The position numbers and the translations under genes were made by a program. From Phenylobacterium hankyongense (GTDB lineage: Bacteria; Pseudomonadota; Alphaproteobacteria; Caulobacterales; Caulobacteraceae), in assembly GCF_003254505.1 (NCBI RefSeq), contig NZ_QFYP01000001.1, positions 728,001-792,000 of the forward strand: a stretch of DNA of 64,000 bases. The letters run 5' to 3'. How positions within the stretch are numbered: the first letter of the stretch is position 1; each line of letters opens with the position of its first letter. Shown here piece after piece: positions 25,658 through 34,575 of this stretch. The notes beneath the pieces are model-generated. The model was not told where the DNA came from. It ran no database searches and worked only from the letters and a program-made list of their open reading frames with translations.

Positions 25658-26788
25658 TCAGGCCGCCACCAGCGCGGCGCGGTCGAGCGCGGCTTCGGGA
25701 ATCTGGTCCTTCAGCCGGCGCGCGAAGGCCCGCAGGCAGACCTCCGACGGGCCGAGCGGGCCGGAAACGTAGCCGGAGGTGGCCATGCCGTCCTGCACCC
25801 GCTGGATGAGCACGGTGTCCTCGGCGTTGACCTGGCGGTTGATCCGCCAATTCAGGTAGCGCGCCGCCTTCGCCTCGCGCCGCGCATCGGGCCGGACGTA
25901 GGCGATCTCGCGGATCACGGTCTCGGTGGGCGAAACGGGGATGAACTGCATGAAGTCGACCTGGTCCGGATAGACGTCGAAGGCGAGGTTCGGCCAGAGC
26001 TTGTAATAGCTCCAGCGGCGACGGGCGGCGGGCTCCAGGTGGTCGAACACCGGAAGGAGGCTCTGGTAGCCGCGCTCGGCCCAGTTGGACGACGGGGTCT
26101 CGACGATGTCGCCCCACAGCTTGTCGACCCACTCGGCGGCCTCCATGGCGTAGCTGGGGCCGAACAGGCGCGAGAGGCCCGGATGGGCGACCGGGATGTG
26201 CAGGCCGTCGCCGTAGTTGTCGCCGACGTTCTTCCAGTTCACCGACCGCGGCCGCAGCGTCACCCGGCCCTGCGGCACGAGGTCCTCGAAGCCGTGCGGA
26301 GAAAGCTCGGCGGCGTAGGGCGCCATCATCTCGGCGACGCTCGGCAGGCCCGGCGCGAAGCGGACGAAGACGAAGCCCAGGAAGATTTCCTGCTCGACCG
26401 GCTTCAGGCCATGCCCGGCCAGGTCCAGGCCCTCGAAGCCCTGCCAGCGGGGCACGGCCTTCAGCGACCCGTCCAGGCCGTAGCTCCAGGCGTGGTAGGG
26501 GCAGACCAGCCGATGGCCGCAATTGCCCTGGGTCCCGTCCGCCAGGCGCGCGGCGCGGTGGCGGCAGGCGTTGTGGAAGCTGCGCACCTGGCCGTCCTCG
26601 CCGCGCAGCACCAGCACCCGCTCGCCGAGGAAATCCAGGGTCTGGTAGTCGCCGGGATGGGGCACGTCGTTGAGGTGGCAGACCACCTGCCAGGCGGTTC
26701 GGAAGACGGTCTGGCGCTCCCGCTCGAAGAAGGCCTGGTCGGTGTAGATCCAGGCCGGCAGGCTGGTCTCGAAGGATGCGACGGTCAC
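25658..26788 (-). CDS. Rieske non-heme iron oxygenase, alpha subunit
   Basis: A 376-aa terminal oxygenase. The Rieske [2Fe-2S] ligands are Cys75/His77 (CRHRA) and Cys96/His99 (CPYHAW); the mononuclear iron site is in NYGDGLHIPVAHPG with His197 and His202. The sequence around it resembles the quaternary-amine group (choline, carnitine and glycine-betaine oxygenases) more than the aromatic dioxygenases. No beta subunit or dedicated reductase is nearby. I use the GTG at 26788 because GAGG lies 8 bases upstream; a GTG at 26800 is possible. A TetR operator lies directly upstream. Confidence 0.88.
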   Translation of the reverse strand: MTVASFETSLPAWIYTDQAFFERERQTVFRTAWQVVCHLNDVPHPGDYQTLDFLGERVLVLRGEDGQVRSFHNACRHRAARLADGTQGNCGHRLVCPYHAWSYGLDGSLKAVPRWQGFEGLDLAGHGLKPVEQEIFLGFVFVRFAPGLPSVAEMMAPYAAELSPHGFEDLVPQGRVTLRPRSVNWKNVGDNYGDGLHIPVAHPGLSRLFGPSYAMEAAEWVDKLWGDIVETPSSNWAERGYQSLLPVFDHLEPAARRRWSYYKLWPNLAFDVYPDQVDFMQFIPVSPTETVIREIAYVRPDARREAKAARYLNWRINRQVNAEDTVLIQRVQDGMATSGYVSGPLGPSEVCLRAFARRLKDQIPEAALDRAALVAA

Positions 26789-26805
26789 GCGGCGCCTCAC
26801 GTCTG

Positions 26806-26828
26806 AATTGCTATACGCTCGTATAACA
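26806..26828. promoter_or_regulatory. TetR-type operator upstream of the Rieske gene
   Basis: A perfect inverted repeat TATACG-CT-CGTATA (26812-26825) inside a 23-base block that recurs, with 18 of 23 bases identical, at 31796-31818 upstream of the first gene of the same cluster. It overlaps the last codons of the tetR gene and lies 24-37 bases before the Rieske start. Strong candidate binding site of the TetR protein encoded here. Confidence 0.7.
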
Positions 26829-27401
26829 AGCCACCCACTCCTGCGCCAGCTTCACCGCTTCGGCCGGCGTGAAGGTCGACGGATCCAGGCAGAGCTCCAG
26901 CCACAGGCCGTCCAGCAGGGCCGAGAGGCCGAGCGCGCCCATGCGCACGTCGGCGCTCGGCGACAGGTCGCGCAGCAGGTCCTCGATGCGCCCCCGGTAT
27001 TGGGCGAAGGTTTCGGCGTGGACGGCCGCCGCCGCCGGATCCGAGCGGACCAGGCCCCAGAAGCCCAGCCACGCCGACAAGAGGTCGCGGTCGACGATCG
27101 GCGGCGAGAAGCTGGCCTCCAGGAAGGCGTGCATGCGCGCCTTCGGATCCGGTCCGGCGACGGCGACCGCGGCCTCGATCTCCCCGTCGACCCTGGCCAC
27201 CACGTGGCGATAGGCCTCGATGAGCAGGGCGCCGAAGCTGCCGAAGTGGTGGCGGATCAGGCCTGGCGAGACGCCGGCGCGGGCGGCGACGTCACGCACC
27301 GACACCGCGCCCAGACCGCGCGCCGCCAGGCTCTGGAGCGCCGCCTCCAAAAGCGCCTGGCGGCGGACGTCCGCCTGCTCACGCGAGAACCGTGCGATCA
27401 G
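26811..27401 (-). CDS. TetR family regulator (BetI-like)
   Basis: A repressor of about 196 aa. The HTH region reads SVRDVAARAGVSPGLIRHHFGS (residues ~36-57), very like BetI, the choline-responsive TetR protein. A ligand domain follows with LSAWLGFWGLVRSDP. There is no ATG, GTG or TTG near the expected start. A CTG at 27401 and an ATC at 27398 overlap the TonB receptor stop, the latter as TGATC where TGATG would be usual. The nearest upstream ATG would lie about 30 codons inside the TonB gene. It probably binds the two repeated sites at 26806 and 31796. Confidence 0.88.
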   Translation of the reverse strand: MIARFSREQADVRRQALLEAALQSLAARGLGAVSVRDVAARAGVSPGLIRHHFGSFGALLIEAYRHVVARVDGEIEAAVAVAGPDPKARMHAFLEASFSPPIVDRDLLSAWLGFWGLVRSDPAAAAVHAETFAQYRGRIEDLLRDLSPSADVRMGALGLSALLDGLWLELCLDPSTFTPAEAVKLAQEWVACYTSV

Positions 27402-29749
27402 AAGTCCTGCCCGAAGCGCAGGCCCACCAGCATCGGCCTGATCGGCACGATATAGGTCTGCGGCCCGCAGACCTGGGTGGCGCATTCGGCGTAGCGGGTG
27501 ACCTCGCCCCGCTTGTCGAACGCGTTCTTGATGAAGGCCTCGAAAGTCAGCTTGCCGTGGCGCGCCCCGGCCGTGAAATCCGCGGTCGTATAGGCCGGCA
27601 GCGTGCCGATGATGCCGCTTTCGACGGTCCGCAGGTCCGCGGTGCTGGAGCCCTGGTAGACGATGGAGGTCTGCAGATGGGCGCGGTACTCGCCCACGTC
27701 CCACTCATAGCGCGCCGTGACGTTGCCTTTGAACTTGGGCGTGATCGGCAGGCGCGTGCCGGCCGGCGCGGCCACCGAGCCAGTGCAACTCGGGTTCGTG
27801 ATCAAGTCGGGACAGTAGGGCTTGGTCAGCTTGGCGTCGGTGTAGGAGGCCGAGCCGAAGATCGTCAGTCCCTGCGAGGCCCGCCAGTTGATGTCGGTCT
27901 CGACCCCCTTCATCTCGGCCTGGGCAGCGTTGCGGATCTCGGTCAGGCCGTTGGCGCCCAAGAACGAGAACTGGAAGTCCTTCCAGCTGTCGTAATAGAC
28001 CGCGCCGTTCCAGCGGACGGTTCCGTCCGCCCAGGTGGTCTTCCAGCCGAGCTCGTAGTTGGTGAGGAAGTCCGACTTGTACGGCGGCAGCGACCCGCGG
28101 CGGTTGATGCCGCCCGGCCGGAAGCCGGTGGAGACGGTCGCGTAGACCATCTTGTTGTCGGTCAGCTGGTAGGTGGCGTTCAGCTTGTAGGTGTGGCCGT
28201 TCTCCTTGGTGTTCTTGTCGAGGTTGGTGCAGGGGCCGCCGGAGACCACCGGCGGGCCGAAGCAGGCCGCTTCGCCGGTTGAGCTGCTGAACCCGGAGCC
28301 GAACCCGAAGAAGCCCTTCAGCGAGTTATCGGCCTTGAAGAACCGTATGCCGCTGGTCACCGCCAGCTTCGGGGTCACGTCGAACGTGGCCTCCCCGAAC
28401 GCCGCGTAGTCGATGTCGGTCCGCAGCTGCTTGGTAAGCCAGATGGTCCCCGGATGGCCCGACACCGAGAGCGCCGGGTCAAATCCGGCGATCATGTAGT
28501 TCTGCTCGATGTTGTGGGTCTGCCGCTCGTAGAACAGGCCGGTGACGAACCGCAGTCGTTGGTCGGCCGGCGACGCGACCCGGAACTCGTGGCTCTGCTT
28601 GGTGTAGCGGTCCTTGCCCCGGATGGTCTGCGACGGGTTGATCAGATGGCCGGCGGCGTCGGTGATGTAGCCGCCGTAGGCGGTGTCGTAGAAATAGGAA
28701 TAGTCCGAATAGTCCTGCTGGGTGTCGACGTTCCGCTTCAGGTAGGCGCCGGCGTAGGTGAGGTCGAGGTTGCCGAGCTTGCCCTCGATGGTCAGGGCCG
28801 CGTCGACCCATTTGTCCTTCGAGCCTTCCGGATAGAAGTGCGCGACCTTCAGGTCGCCGACCCGCGGGTCGTAGGCGAACAGGCCGTTGGTGTCCTGGCT
28901 CTGAGCCATCACCATCGGCGTGACCGTCCAGTTGTCGTCCAGGTCGATCTTCAGGGCCGCGCGGGCGCCGACCGTGTTGACGTCGTTGTAGTTGTTCTTG
29001 GCGCTGTTGAAGTTGTTGATCGTGATGCCGGAGGTCGGGTAGGTCCGCGTCCCCCGCACGTTGTCGATATAGCCGGCGTCGTGCTGGTACCAGCCCACCA
29101 GGCGCACCGCGGCGCGCTCCGACAGCGGCTGGTTGACGAAGCCTTCCGCGCCATAGCCCCAGTCGCCGTGATCGACGTGGTTGACCTCGACGTCGTAGGC
29201 GGCGTCGAAGCCCGCCGTCGATGGCTTGTTGGTGATGATGCGGATGGTGCCGGCCTGAGAACTCGCCCCGTAGAGGGTGCCCTGCGGACCGGCGAGCGAT
29301 TCCACCCGCGCGATGTCGTAGACGTGGACTTCCAGCGGGCCGGTGATGGTGGTGATCGGCTGCTCGTCCAGATAGACGCCGACGCTCGGCCGCGGGCCGG
29401 AGTGGTTGGCGTTCTCACCCGAGGCCACGCCACGCATGTAGATGTTGGTGAACCCCGGGCCCGCGGTCTTGAACGACACGCTGGGCAGGAACTTCACGTA
29501 GTCCGCGAAGTCGGAGACCTGTAGCTCCTGCAGCTTCTGCGCGCCCAGAGCCTGGATCGAAACCGGCACGCTCTGCAGGTTCTCCTCGCGCTTTTGGGCG
29601 GTGACCACCACCTCCTCCAGCTGCGGCCCCGCCGCGGCCGGCTGCGCCAGCGCCGGCGCGGCGCCCACCGCGGTGAACATGGTCGTGGCGAGCAGCCCAA
29701 CCGTCCAGCGCGACGCGCCTCTCAACTCCCGGTCCCGTTTGATCGTCAT
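27398..29749 (-). CDS. TonB-dependent outer-membrane receptor
   Basis: A 783-aa receptor with a signal peptide ending ...APALAQPA, the TonB box/plug entry EEVVVTAQKREENLQSVPVS common in sphingomonads and caulobacters, a plug (to about residue 180; GTLYGASSQAGTIRII), and a barrel ending VGLRFGQDF. GAGGGGG lies 8 bases before the ATG at 29749. It starts 26 bases after the TPR-sulfotransferase stop, and its stop overlaps the likely tetR start. The cargo is unknown; the Rieske/APC neighbours suggest a small amine or aromatic compound. Confidence 0.92.
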   Translation of the reverse strand: MTIKRDRELRGASRWTVGLLATTMFTAVGAAPALAQPAAAGPQLEEVVVTAQKREENLQSVPVSIQALGAQKLQELQVSDFADYVKFLPSVSFKTAGPGFTNIYMRGVASGENANHSGPRPSVGVYLDEQPITTITGPLEVHVYDIARVESLAGPQGTLYGASSQAGTIRIITNKPSTAGFDAAYDVEVNHVDHGDWGYGAEGFVNQPLSERAAVRLVGWYQHDAGYIDNVRGTRTYPTSGITINNFNSAKNNYNDVNTVGARAALKIDLDDNWTVTPMVMAQSQDTNGLFAYDPRVGDLKVAHFYPEGSKDKWVDAALTIEGKLGNLDLTYAGAYLKRNVDTQQDYSDYSYFYDTAYGGYITDAAGHLINPSQTIRGKDRYTKQSHEFRVASPADQRLRFVTGLFYERQTHNIEQNYMIAGFDPALSVSGHPGTIWLTKQLRTDIDYAAFGEATFDVTPKLAVTSGIRFFKADNSLKGFFGFGSGFSSSTGEAACFGPPVVSGGPCTNLDKNTKENGHTYKLNATYQLTDNKMVYATVSTGFRPGGINRRGSLPPYKSDFLTNYELGWKTTWADGTVRWNGAVYYDSWKDFQFSFLGANGLTEIRNAAQAEMKGVETDINWRASQGLTIFGSASYTDAKLTKPYCPDLITNPSCTGSVAAPAGTRLPITPKFKGNVTARYEWDVGEYRAHLQTSIVYQGSSTADLRTVESGIIGTLPAYTTADFTAGARHGKLTFEAFIKNAFDKRGEVTRYAECATQVCGPQTYIVPIRPMLVGLRFGQDF

Positions 29750-29775
29750 GTATGTGGCCCCCTCAAGCCGGCGTC

Positions 29776-31797
29776 TCAGGACGCCGGCGCCTCCGGATAC
29801 GTGTCCAGCACGGTGCCCAGGCTGGCCTTCAGCGGGCCAAGCCAGGGCTCGAAACGACGCCAATGGTCGGTGGCGTCGGTAAAGATCGGCTGACGGACCT
29901 GCTCGGAACTGGCGGTCCGCACGGCGCGGTCGTTCTCGTAGAATTTCAGGCAGGCCGCCTCGAACGGCAGGCCGCAATGGTCGAGCAGGCGGCGCACCTC
30001 GGCCTCCGGATCGGCGACCATCGCCTCGTAGTGCACGCGGTGGACGCGCGCCGGCAGCACCGCGTCGAAGTGGTCCATCAGCGCGACGTAGTCGGCGTAG
30101 TAGCGGCCGATATCGGCGAGGTCGTACGTGAAGGCCTGGCCCTGCGCGAAGTGCTGCTTGAAGCCGGAGAAGCAGCAGCCCAGCGGGTGGCGGCGCGCAT
30201 CGACGATCTTCGCGTTCGGCAGGATCAGTTGGATCAGGCCGATGTGGGCGAAGTTGTTCGGCATCTTGTCGATGAAGAAGCGCCGGCCGAGCTTGCGGTG
30301 CACCTGGGCGCGCGCCAGGTACTCAGCCCCGAGCGCGGCCAGGGCGTCGGCCGGCAGATCGGCCAGGGCCTCCGGATAGGCGCCCTTGCCGGCCTTGCGC
30401 GACTCGCGGCCGATGCGCCGGGCGATCGCGATAATGTCCGGCAGTTCCTGCGTGCCCTCGACCTGGGAGTGGCTCGACAGGATCTGTTCGATCAGGGTGG
30501 AGCCGGCGCGCGGCAGGCCGACGATGAAGATCGGGTCGGCGGCCGGATCGCCCTGCCCCGCCCGCTCCGCGAAGAAGGCGGCGCTGAACAGCGCCCGGGA
30601 CCGGCGCAGATGGTCGGTGGTCTCGTCGGCGTCGTAGGCCAGGGTCTGGCGCCGCAGCGCGTTGCCGGCCGCGTAGTGGGCGAAGGACCCGGCGTCGTCG
30701 CCGGCGTCCTCCAGCGCCTTGCCGAGTGCGAATTGCAGGTGGAAGCGGTCTTCGGGGGCGATGTCGGCGCGCGCGACCTGCGCCTCCATCGCCGCGACGT
30801 CCTCGGTCGTGAAGCGCACGGTCTTGAGGTTGGCCAGGCTCCACCAGGCCTCGCCCAGGCCCGGCATCAGCTCCAGGCTGCGGCGGTAGGCGGCGACCGC
30901 CTCGGCCTGGCGGCCGACTGTCTTCAGCCCGTGGCCGAGGCTCATCCAGACCTTCGGCTGGGCCGGAAATTCCTCCAGCACCGAGCGATAGGTGTCGATG
31001 GACTGCTCGTATTCGCCGATCTTGCCCAGCGCCGCGGCCCGCAGGTTGCGGTACCCGGGATTGCGCGGGTCGCCGGCCAGCAGGCCCTCCACTTCGGCGA
31101 TCGCCGCCGCGGCCTTGTTCTGGCGGTAGAGCACCGAAGCGTAGTTGTGCCGCGCGGCGGTGAAGCTGGGCGCCAGTTCCAGGCAGCGGGCCAGCAGGGC
31201 CTCGGCGTCGTCGTAGCGGCCCAGGCGCGCGCCGGCTTCGGCCAGCATGCGGATGGCGGCGACGTCGGTGGGGTGGCGCTTGAGGAAGTCGCGCAACCGC
31301 CGCTCGGCGGTCGGCAGGTCGTTGTCGCAGAGCGCGGTGGCGGCCTCCACCAGCTCGGGGTCGCTCACCGAGGCGCGGATGTGGCGGGCGTAGGCGTCGT
31401 CGGCGCCGGCCGTGTCGCCGGCCTGGGTCAGCTGGTCGCCCAGCGCGCGCCAGGCCTGGGCGTGGGCCGGCTCAAGCTCCGTGGCGCGGTGCAGGGCGGC
31501 CACCGCGGCCGGCCCCTCGCCAAGCGCGGCGCAGGCCAGCCCCGACTGGAACCAGGCTTGGGCCCAGCGCGGGTTGGCGGCGGTCAGCGGCTGCAGGATG
31601 TCCCGGGCGGCGGCGGCGGCGCCCTGGCTGCGCAGGGAGGCGGCCAGCAACAGCAGCGCCGGCGGATGCTCAGGGGCGACCTTGAGGATTTCGCGGGACT
31701 GGGCCTCGGCCGCCGAGGGATCCACAGGCAGCAGCCGGGCCGCGTGCGCCAACGCCGTGGCCAGCGTTCCAACGGGTTCTGTGGCGGCCCCTGGCAA
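29776..31797 (-). CDS. TPR-repeat sulfotransferase-like protein
   Basis: A 673-aa protein. Residues ~30-320 are tetratricopeptide repeats (for example EYEQSIDTYRSVLEEFP and AEAVAAYRRSLELMP). The C-terminal third is a sulfotransferase domain with the PAPS 5'-phosphosulfate loop VGLPRAGSTLIEQIL (426-440) and VDARRHPLGCCFSGF further on. Such fusions are often found beside TonB receptors in alphaproteobacteria; their acceptor is not known. The first codon appears to be TTG at 31797, which lies within the TetR-type operator; later TTG or GTG starts are possible. First gene of a six-gene minus-strand unit. Confidence 0.85.
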   Translation of the reverse strand: MPGAATEPVGTLATALAHAARLLPVDPSAAEAQSREILKVAPEHPPALLLLAASLRSQGAAAAARDILQPLTAANPRWAQAWFQSGLACAALGEGPAAVAALHRATELEPAHAQAWRALGDQLTQAGDTAGADDAYARHIRASVSDPELVEAATALCDNDLPTAERRLRDFLKRHPTDVAAIRMLAEAGARLGRYDDAEALLARCLELAPSFTAARHNYASVLYRQNKAAAAIAEVEGLLAGDPRNPGYRNLRAAALGKIGEYEQSIDTYRSVLEEFPAQPKVWMSLGHGLKTVGRQAEAVAAYRRSLELMPGLGEAWWSLANLKTVRFTTEDVAAMEAQVARADIAPEDRFHLQFALGKALEDAGDDAGSFAHYAAGNALRRQTLAYDADETTDHLRRSRALFSAAFFAERAGQGDPAADPIFIVGLPRAGSTLIEQILSSHSQVEGTQELPDIIAIARRIGRESRKAGKGAYPEALADLPADALAALGAEYLARAQVHRKLGRRFFIDKMPNNFAHIGLIQLILPNAKIVDARRHPLGCCFSGFKQHFAQGQAFTYDLADIGRYYADYVALMDHFDAVLPARVHRVHYEAMVADPEAEVRRLLDHCGLPFEAACLKFYENDRAVRTASSEQVRQPIFTDATDHWRRFEPWLGPLKASLGTVLDTYPEAPAS

Positions 31798-31818
31798 TTG
31801 CTATCCGATCGTACAGCA
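31796..31818. promoter_or_regulatory. Second copy of the TetR-type operator
   Basis: A 23-base block sharing AATTGCTAT, CG, TCGTA and CA with the site at 26806-26828; its half-sites here are TATCCG and CGTACA. It lies immediately downstream of the predicted transcription start (about 31820), where a bound repressor would block elongation or initiation. Confidence 0.65.
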
Positions 31819-31826
31819 GTCGGACG

Positions 31827-31855
31827 ATCAAGGAACGGCGCGCGGGGGCTGTCAA
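31827..31855 (-). promoter_or_regulatory. Putative promoter of the sulfotransferase-TonB-TetR-Rieske unit
   Basis: On the minus strand a perfect -35 TTGACA (31855-31850) is followed after 17 bases by CTTGAT (31832-31827, three of six). The predicted start near 31820 puts the TetR-type operator at about +2 to +24. Confidence 0.5.
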
Positions 31856-32046
31856 TCCACAGGGCCTGGCGCCGCGGCCCGGGCGGAGAAACTGGGGCAA
31901 TAATGCCATAGGCGTCGGTCAAACCGCAGGCGCCTGGCTCCCGCCAATTGGACAAAAGGACGCTGAACGGCCGCGATCACTTGCGGACACTTGCCTTCCG
32001 GCCGCGAGTCCTGGCGCGAATCGGCCGCCGCCGCCGCTCCGGCCGT

Positions 32047-32385
32047 TCAGCCTTCGACCAGCGCGCGCAACCGCGACAGCGCGTCGTCCCACTGGGCGGA
32101 GACGGCTTCCAGGTACGACCTGGCCTCGGCGATCGGCTCCGGCCGGTAGGCGAAGCGGCTTTCGCGGCCGACCCGCAGACTGCTCACCAGGCCGGCGTTT
32201 TCCAGCACGTGGAGGTGCTTGGTGATCGCCTGCCGCGTCAGGCTGGTCTCCGCCGACAGCCGGGCGATCGACTGGGCCTGGCCATCGCTCAGCCGCTTCA
32301 GCAGCGACAGCCGGGTCGGGTCGCCAAGCGCGGCGAAGACCGGGGCCGGACCGTCCTCGCGAACCGCGGCGCTAGCGTTCGACAT
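32047..32385 (-). CDS. ArsR family transcriptional regulator
   Basis: A 112-aa winged-helix repressor. The core ALGDPTRLSLLKRLSDG followed by the recognition region SLTRQAITKHLHVLENAGLV and the wing VGRESRFAYRP is the standard ArsR layout. No cysteine metal site is present, so it belongs to the non-metal (SdpR-like) branch that accompanies SRPBCC proteins. It overlaps the SRPBCC gene by 14 bases and would be translated from the same message. Likely autorepressor at the two GCAAC-N6-GTTGC sites upstream. Confidence 0.92.
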   Translation of the reverse strand: MSNASAAVREDGPAPVFAALGDPTRLSLLKRLSDGQAQSIARLSAETSLTRQAITKHLHVLENAGLVSSLRVGRESRFAYRPEPIAEARSYLEAVSAQWDDALSRLRALVEG

Positions 32386-32818
32386 GGGCCTTGATGTTCA
32401 GCGCCTGCTGCGCCCACCCGCCGTCGTTCATGCGCAGGGCCTCGGGCCGGCGATGGTCGGGCAAGGCGTCGAACCCGGACTCGACGATGACCAGCCGGGT
32501 TCCCGCCGGCGTCGGCTCCAGCCGGAACTCCACCAGGGTCGGGGGCTCCTGGCTGTAGTCCACCTGAGGATCGACGGCGTAGGGATGCCAGGTGAAGGAG
32601 AACAGCCGCAGGCTGTCCATGGCCACCACCCGCGCCTCCCAGACCACATGCTCGTAGCCCGGATGGGTGATCATGCCGCGCGCCAGCTGGCCGGGGACGA
32701 ACGGCCCCTCCAGCTTCACCGCGAACCACTGGCCGAACTCGTGGTGATCGGTGAGCGCGCGCCAGACCCGTTCGACGGGCGCCTTCAGTTCGACGGTCTT
32801 CTCGATACGGTCGGCCAT
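32372..32818 (-). CDS. SRPBCC (AHSA1-like) domain protein
   Basis: A 148-aa START-like hydrophobic-ligand-binding protein. It shows the family opening IEKTVELKAPVERVWRALTD, the strand GPFVPGQLARG and the C-terminal helix WAQQALNIKAHVE. Many such genes sit with an ArsR regulator; ligands are unknown. AGGAGG precedes the ATG at 32818 and lies inside the first operator, so repressor binding or mRNA folding there could also affect translation. Confidence 0.88.
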   Translation of the reverse strand: MADRIEKTVELKAPVERVWRALTDHHEFGQWFAVKLEGPFVPGQLARGMITHPGYEHVVWEARVVAMDSLRLFSFTWHPYAVDPQVDYSQEPPTLVEFRLEPTPAGTRLVIVESGFDALPDHRRPEALRMNDGGWAQQALNIKAHVER

Positions 32819-32822
32819 ATCC

Positions 32823-32838
32823 GCAACCTCCTGGTTGC
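32823..32838. promoter_or_regulatory. ArsR-type operator 1, GCAAC-N6-GTTGC
   Basis: The inverted repeat GCAACC-TCCT-GGTTGC (six-base arms, perfect) lies 5 bases before the SRPBCC start and contains its ribosome binding site. A matching site lies 45 bases further upstream. The adjoining bases 32837-32850 form a perfect 14-bp palindrome, GCCATTGCAATGGC. Confidence 0.6.
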
Positions 32839-32867
32839 CATTGCAATGGCCCAGGGTCGAGAGATAC

Positions 32868-32883
32868 GCAACCGATAAGTTGC
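32868..32883. promoter_or_regulatory. ArsR-type operator 2, GCAAC-N6-GTTGC
   Basis: Second copy of the same inverted repeat (GCAACCGATAAGTTGC) with identical five-base arms and identical spacing, 45 bases from the first. The pair upstream of an arsR-containing operon points to autoregulation. Confidence 0.6.
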
Positions 32884-32895
32884 GCTATCGGGCGT

Positions 32896-34575
32896 TCAGG
32901 AGCGGACCTGTTCGTCCTTGCGCGTGCGCCGGCGTGGCGTGGCAGGGGGATCCGGCATCCGGCCGGAGACGGCCGCCTGGATGGTCTCCAGCAGCACCTC
33001 GGCGCGGAACGGCTTGGTGACGTGGCGATCGGCGCCGGCGCTCAGCGACATCTCCACGTGCTCGGCCATGGCGTGGGCGGAAAGCGCCACGATCGGCGTG
33101 CGCGGCAGCTGGTGTTCGGCCTCCAGGCGGCGGATCGCGCGGATCGCGCTCAGCCCGTCGAGCACCGGCATCTGCACATCCATCAGGATGACGTCGAAGC
33201 GCTCGGCCGCCACCGCCGCCAGCGCCTGGGCGCCGTCGCCGACCAGGATCAGTTCGACGTCGAGCTGGGCCAGGATCAGCTCCAGCAGCCGGCGGTTGGT
33301 GGCGTGATCGTCGGCCACCAGCACCCGCGTCCGGGCGCCCGCCGCGACCCGCACGGCCGGCGCGGCCGCCGTCGGTTCGACGCTGACGGCTGCGACCGCC
33401 CGCAGCGGCAGATGCAGGGTGAAGACCGAGCCTTCGCCGGGCCGTGAGCTGGCCGTCAGGACGCCGCCCATCAGCTCGGCCAGGCCGCGGGAGATCGCCA
33501 GCCCCAGGCCCGAGCCGCCGAACCGCTCGACGATCGAGCCGTCGGCCTGCTGGAAGCGGCCGAACAGTTCTTCCGCCCGGGCCGGCTCGAAGCCGATGCC
33601 GGAATCGCGGACCTCGAAGCCGAAGCCTTGGCCGTCCGTCGCAGGCGAAACGCGGGTGACGATCGAGCCCGTGGAGGTGAACTTCACCGCGTTGCTGATC
33701 AGGTTGGTCAGGATCTGCTGCAGCCTGAGCGGATCGCCGGTGACCGCCTCCGGGACGCCGGGATCGATGTCGACCTCGAAGGCGAGGCCCTTGGCCAGGG
33801 CCGCCTGCCGGAACAGGCTCGCCGAGCGTTCGACGACGACGCCGAGATCGAAGGGCTCGCTGCGGATCTCCAGCTTGCCGGCCTCGACGCGGGACAGGTC
33901 GAGCGCATCGGCCAGCAGCTGCTCCAGCACCTCTGCGGAGTCGATGATGGTGCGGACGAGCCGTTGCTGGCCCTCGGTGGCGCAGCTCTCGGCCAGCACG
34001 CTGGCCATGCCGACGATGCCGTTCAGCGGCGTGCGGATCTCGTGGCTCATGTTCGCCAGGAAGTCGGACTTGGCGCGGGTTGCGGCCTCCGCCTGCTGCA
34101 CGGCCTGGCGCAGGTCGATCACCAGCCCTTCCAGGTGCGGCCGTTCGCGGACGGCGCGCTCCTGTTCCTGCTTGCGGGCGACGTGGACCTCGACTCGCGC
34201 CTGGGCGATGTCGAAATCGATGGGCTTGGTGACGTAATCGTTGGCCCCGAGCTTCAGCGCCCTGACCACGTCGACGCTGGCGTCGCGGACGGTGACCATG
34301 ATGACCGGCAGCTCGAGTTGGGCGTGCCGCTCGCGGATGCGCGCCAGCACCTCGAAGCCGTCCATCTGCGGCATGACGATGTCGAGCAGCACCAGGTCGA
34401 ACGTCTCGCGCGCGATGAGGTCGAGGGCCTGCGGGCCGCTCTCGGCCTGCACGACGTCGAAGCCGCGCCGCTGAAAACCACGGCCGATGATGATCCGGTT
34501 GTCCTCCAGATCATCGACGACCAGGAGCCGGGGCCGCGCGAGACGCGCGATGCGTCCTTGATCGGGGTCCACCAT
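32896..34575 (-). CDS. Hybrid sensor kinase REC-HisKA-HATPase-REC, cytoplasmic
   Basis: A 559-aa soluble hybrid kinase. The N-terminal receiver (16-135) has phospho-acceptor Asp65 (LVLLDIVMP) and TKP Lys; a coiled linker (132-170) leads to the HisKA box [12 protein letters not shown] with His178, then the HATPase (N-box [25 protein letters not shown]). A second receiver with [15 protein letters not shown] is at the C-terminus. Start is uncertain: ATG 34575 is used; GTG 34572 has the best-spaced AGGAGG, and ATGs at 34590 and 34638 also exist. It is divergent from a single-receiver gene. Its first receiver is a close paralog of the one at 41811-43061. Confidence 0.92.
   Translation of the reverse strand: MVDPDQGRIARLARPRLLVVDDLEDNRIIIGRGFQRRGFDVVQAESGPQALDLIARETFDLVLLDIVMPQMDGFEVLARIRERHAQLELPVIMVTVRDASVDVVRALKLGANDYVTKPIDFDIAQARVEVHVARKQEQERAVRERPHLEGLVIDLRQAVQQAEAATRAKSDFLANMSHEIRTPLNGIVGMASVLAESCATEGQQRLVRTIIDSAEVLEQLLADALDLSRVEAGKLEIRSEPFDLGVVVERSASLFRQAALAKGLAFEVDIDPGVPEAVTGDPLRLQQILTNLISNAVKFTSTGSIVTRVSPATDGQGFGFEVRDSGIGFEPARAEELFGRFQQADGSIVERFGGSGLGLAISRGLAELMGGVLTASSRPGEGSVFTLHLPLRAVAAVSVEPTAAAPAVRVAAGARTRVLVADDHATNRRLLELILAQLDVELILVGDGAQALAAVAAERFDVILMDVQMPVLDGLSAIRAIRRLEAEHQLPRTPIVALSAHAMAEHVEMSLSAGADRHVTKPFRAEVLLETIQAAVSGRMPDPPATPRRRTRKDEQVRS

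Noticed and set aside
29752-31911. 719-aa plus-strand open frame opposite the TPR-sulfotransferase
   Set aside because: Shadow of the minus-strand gene; no recognisable motif and no ribosome site.
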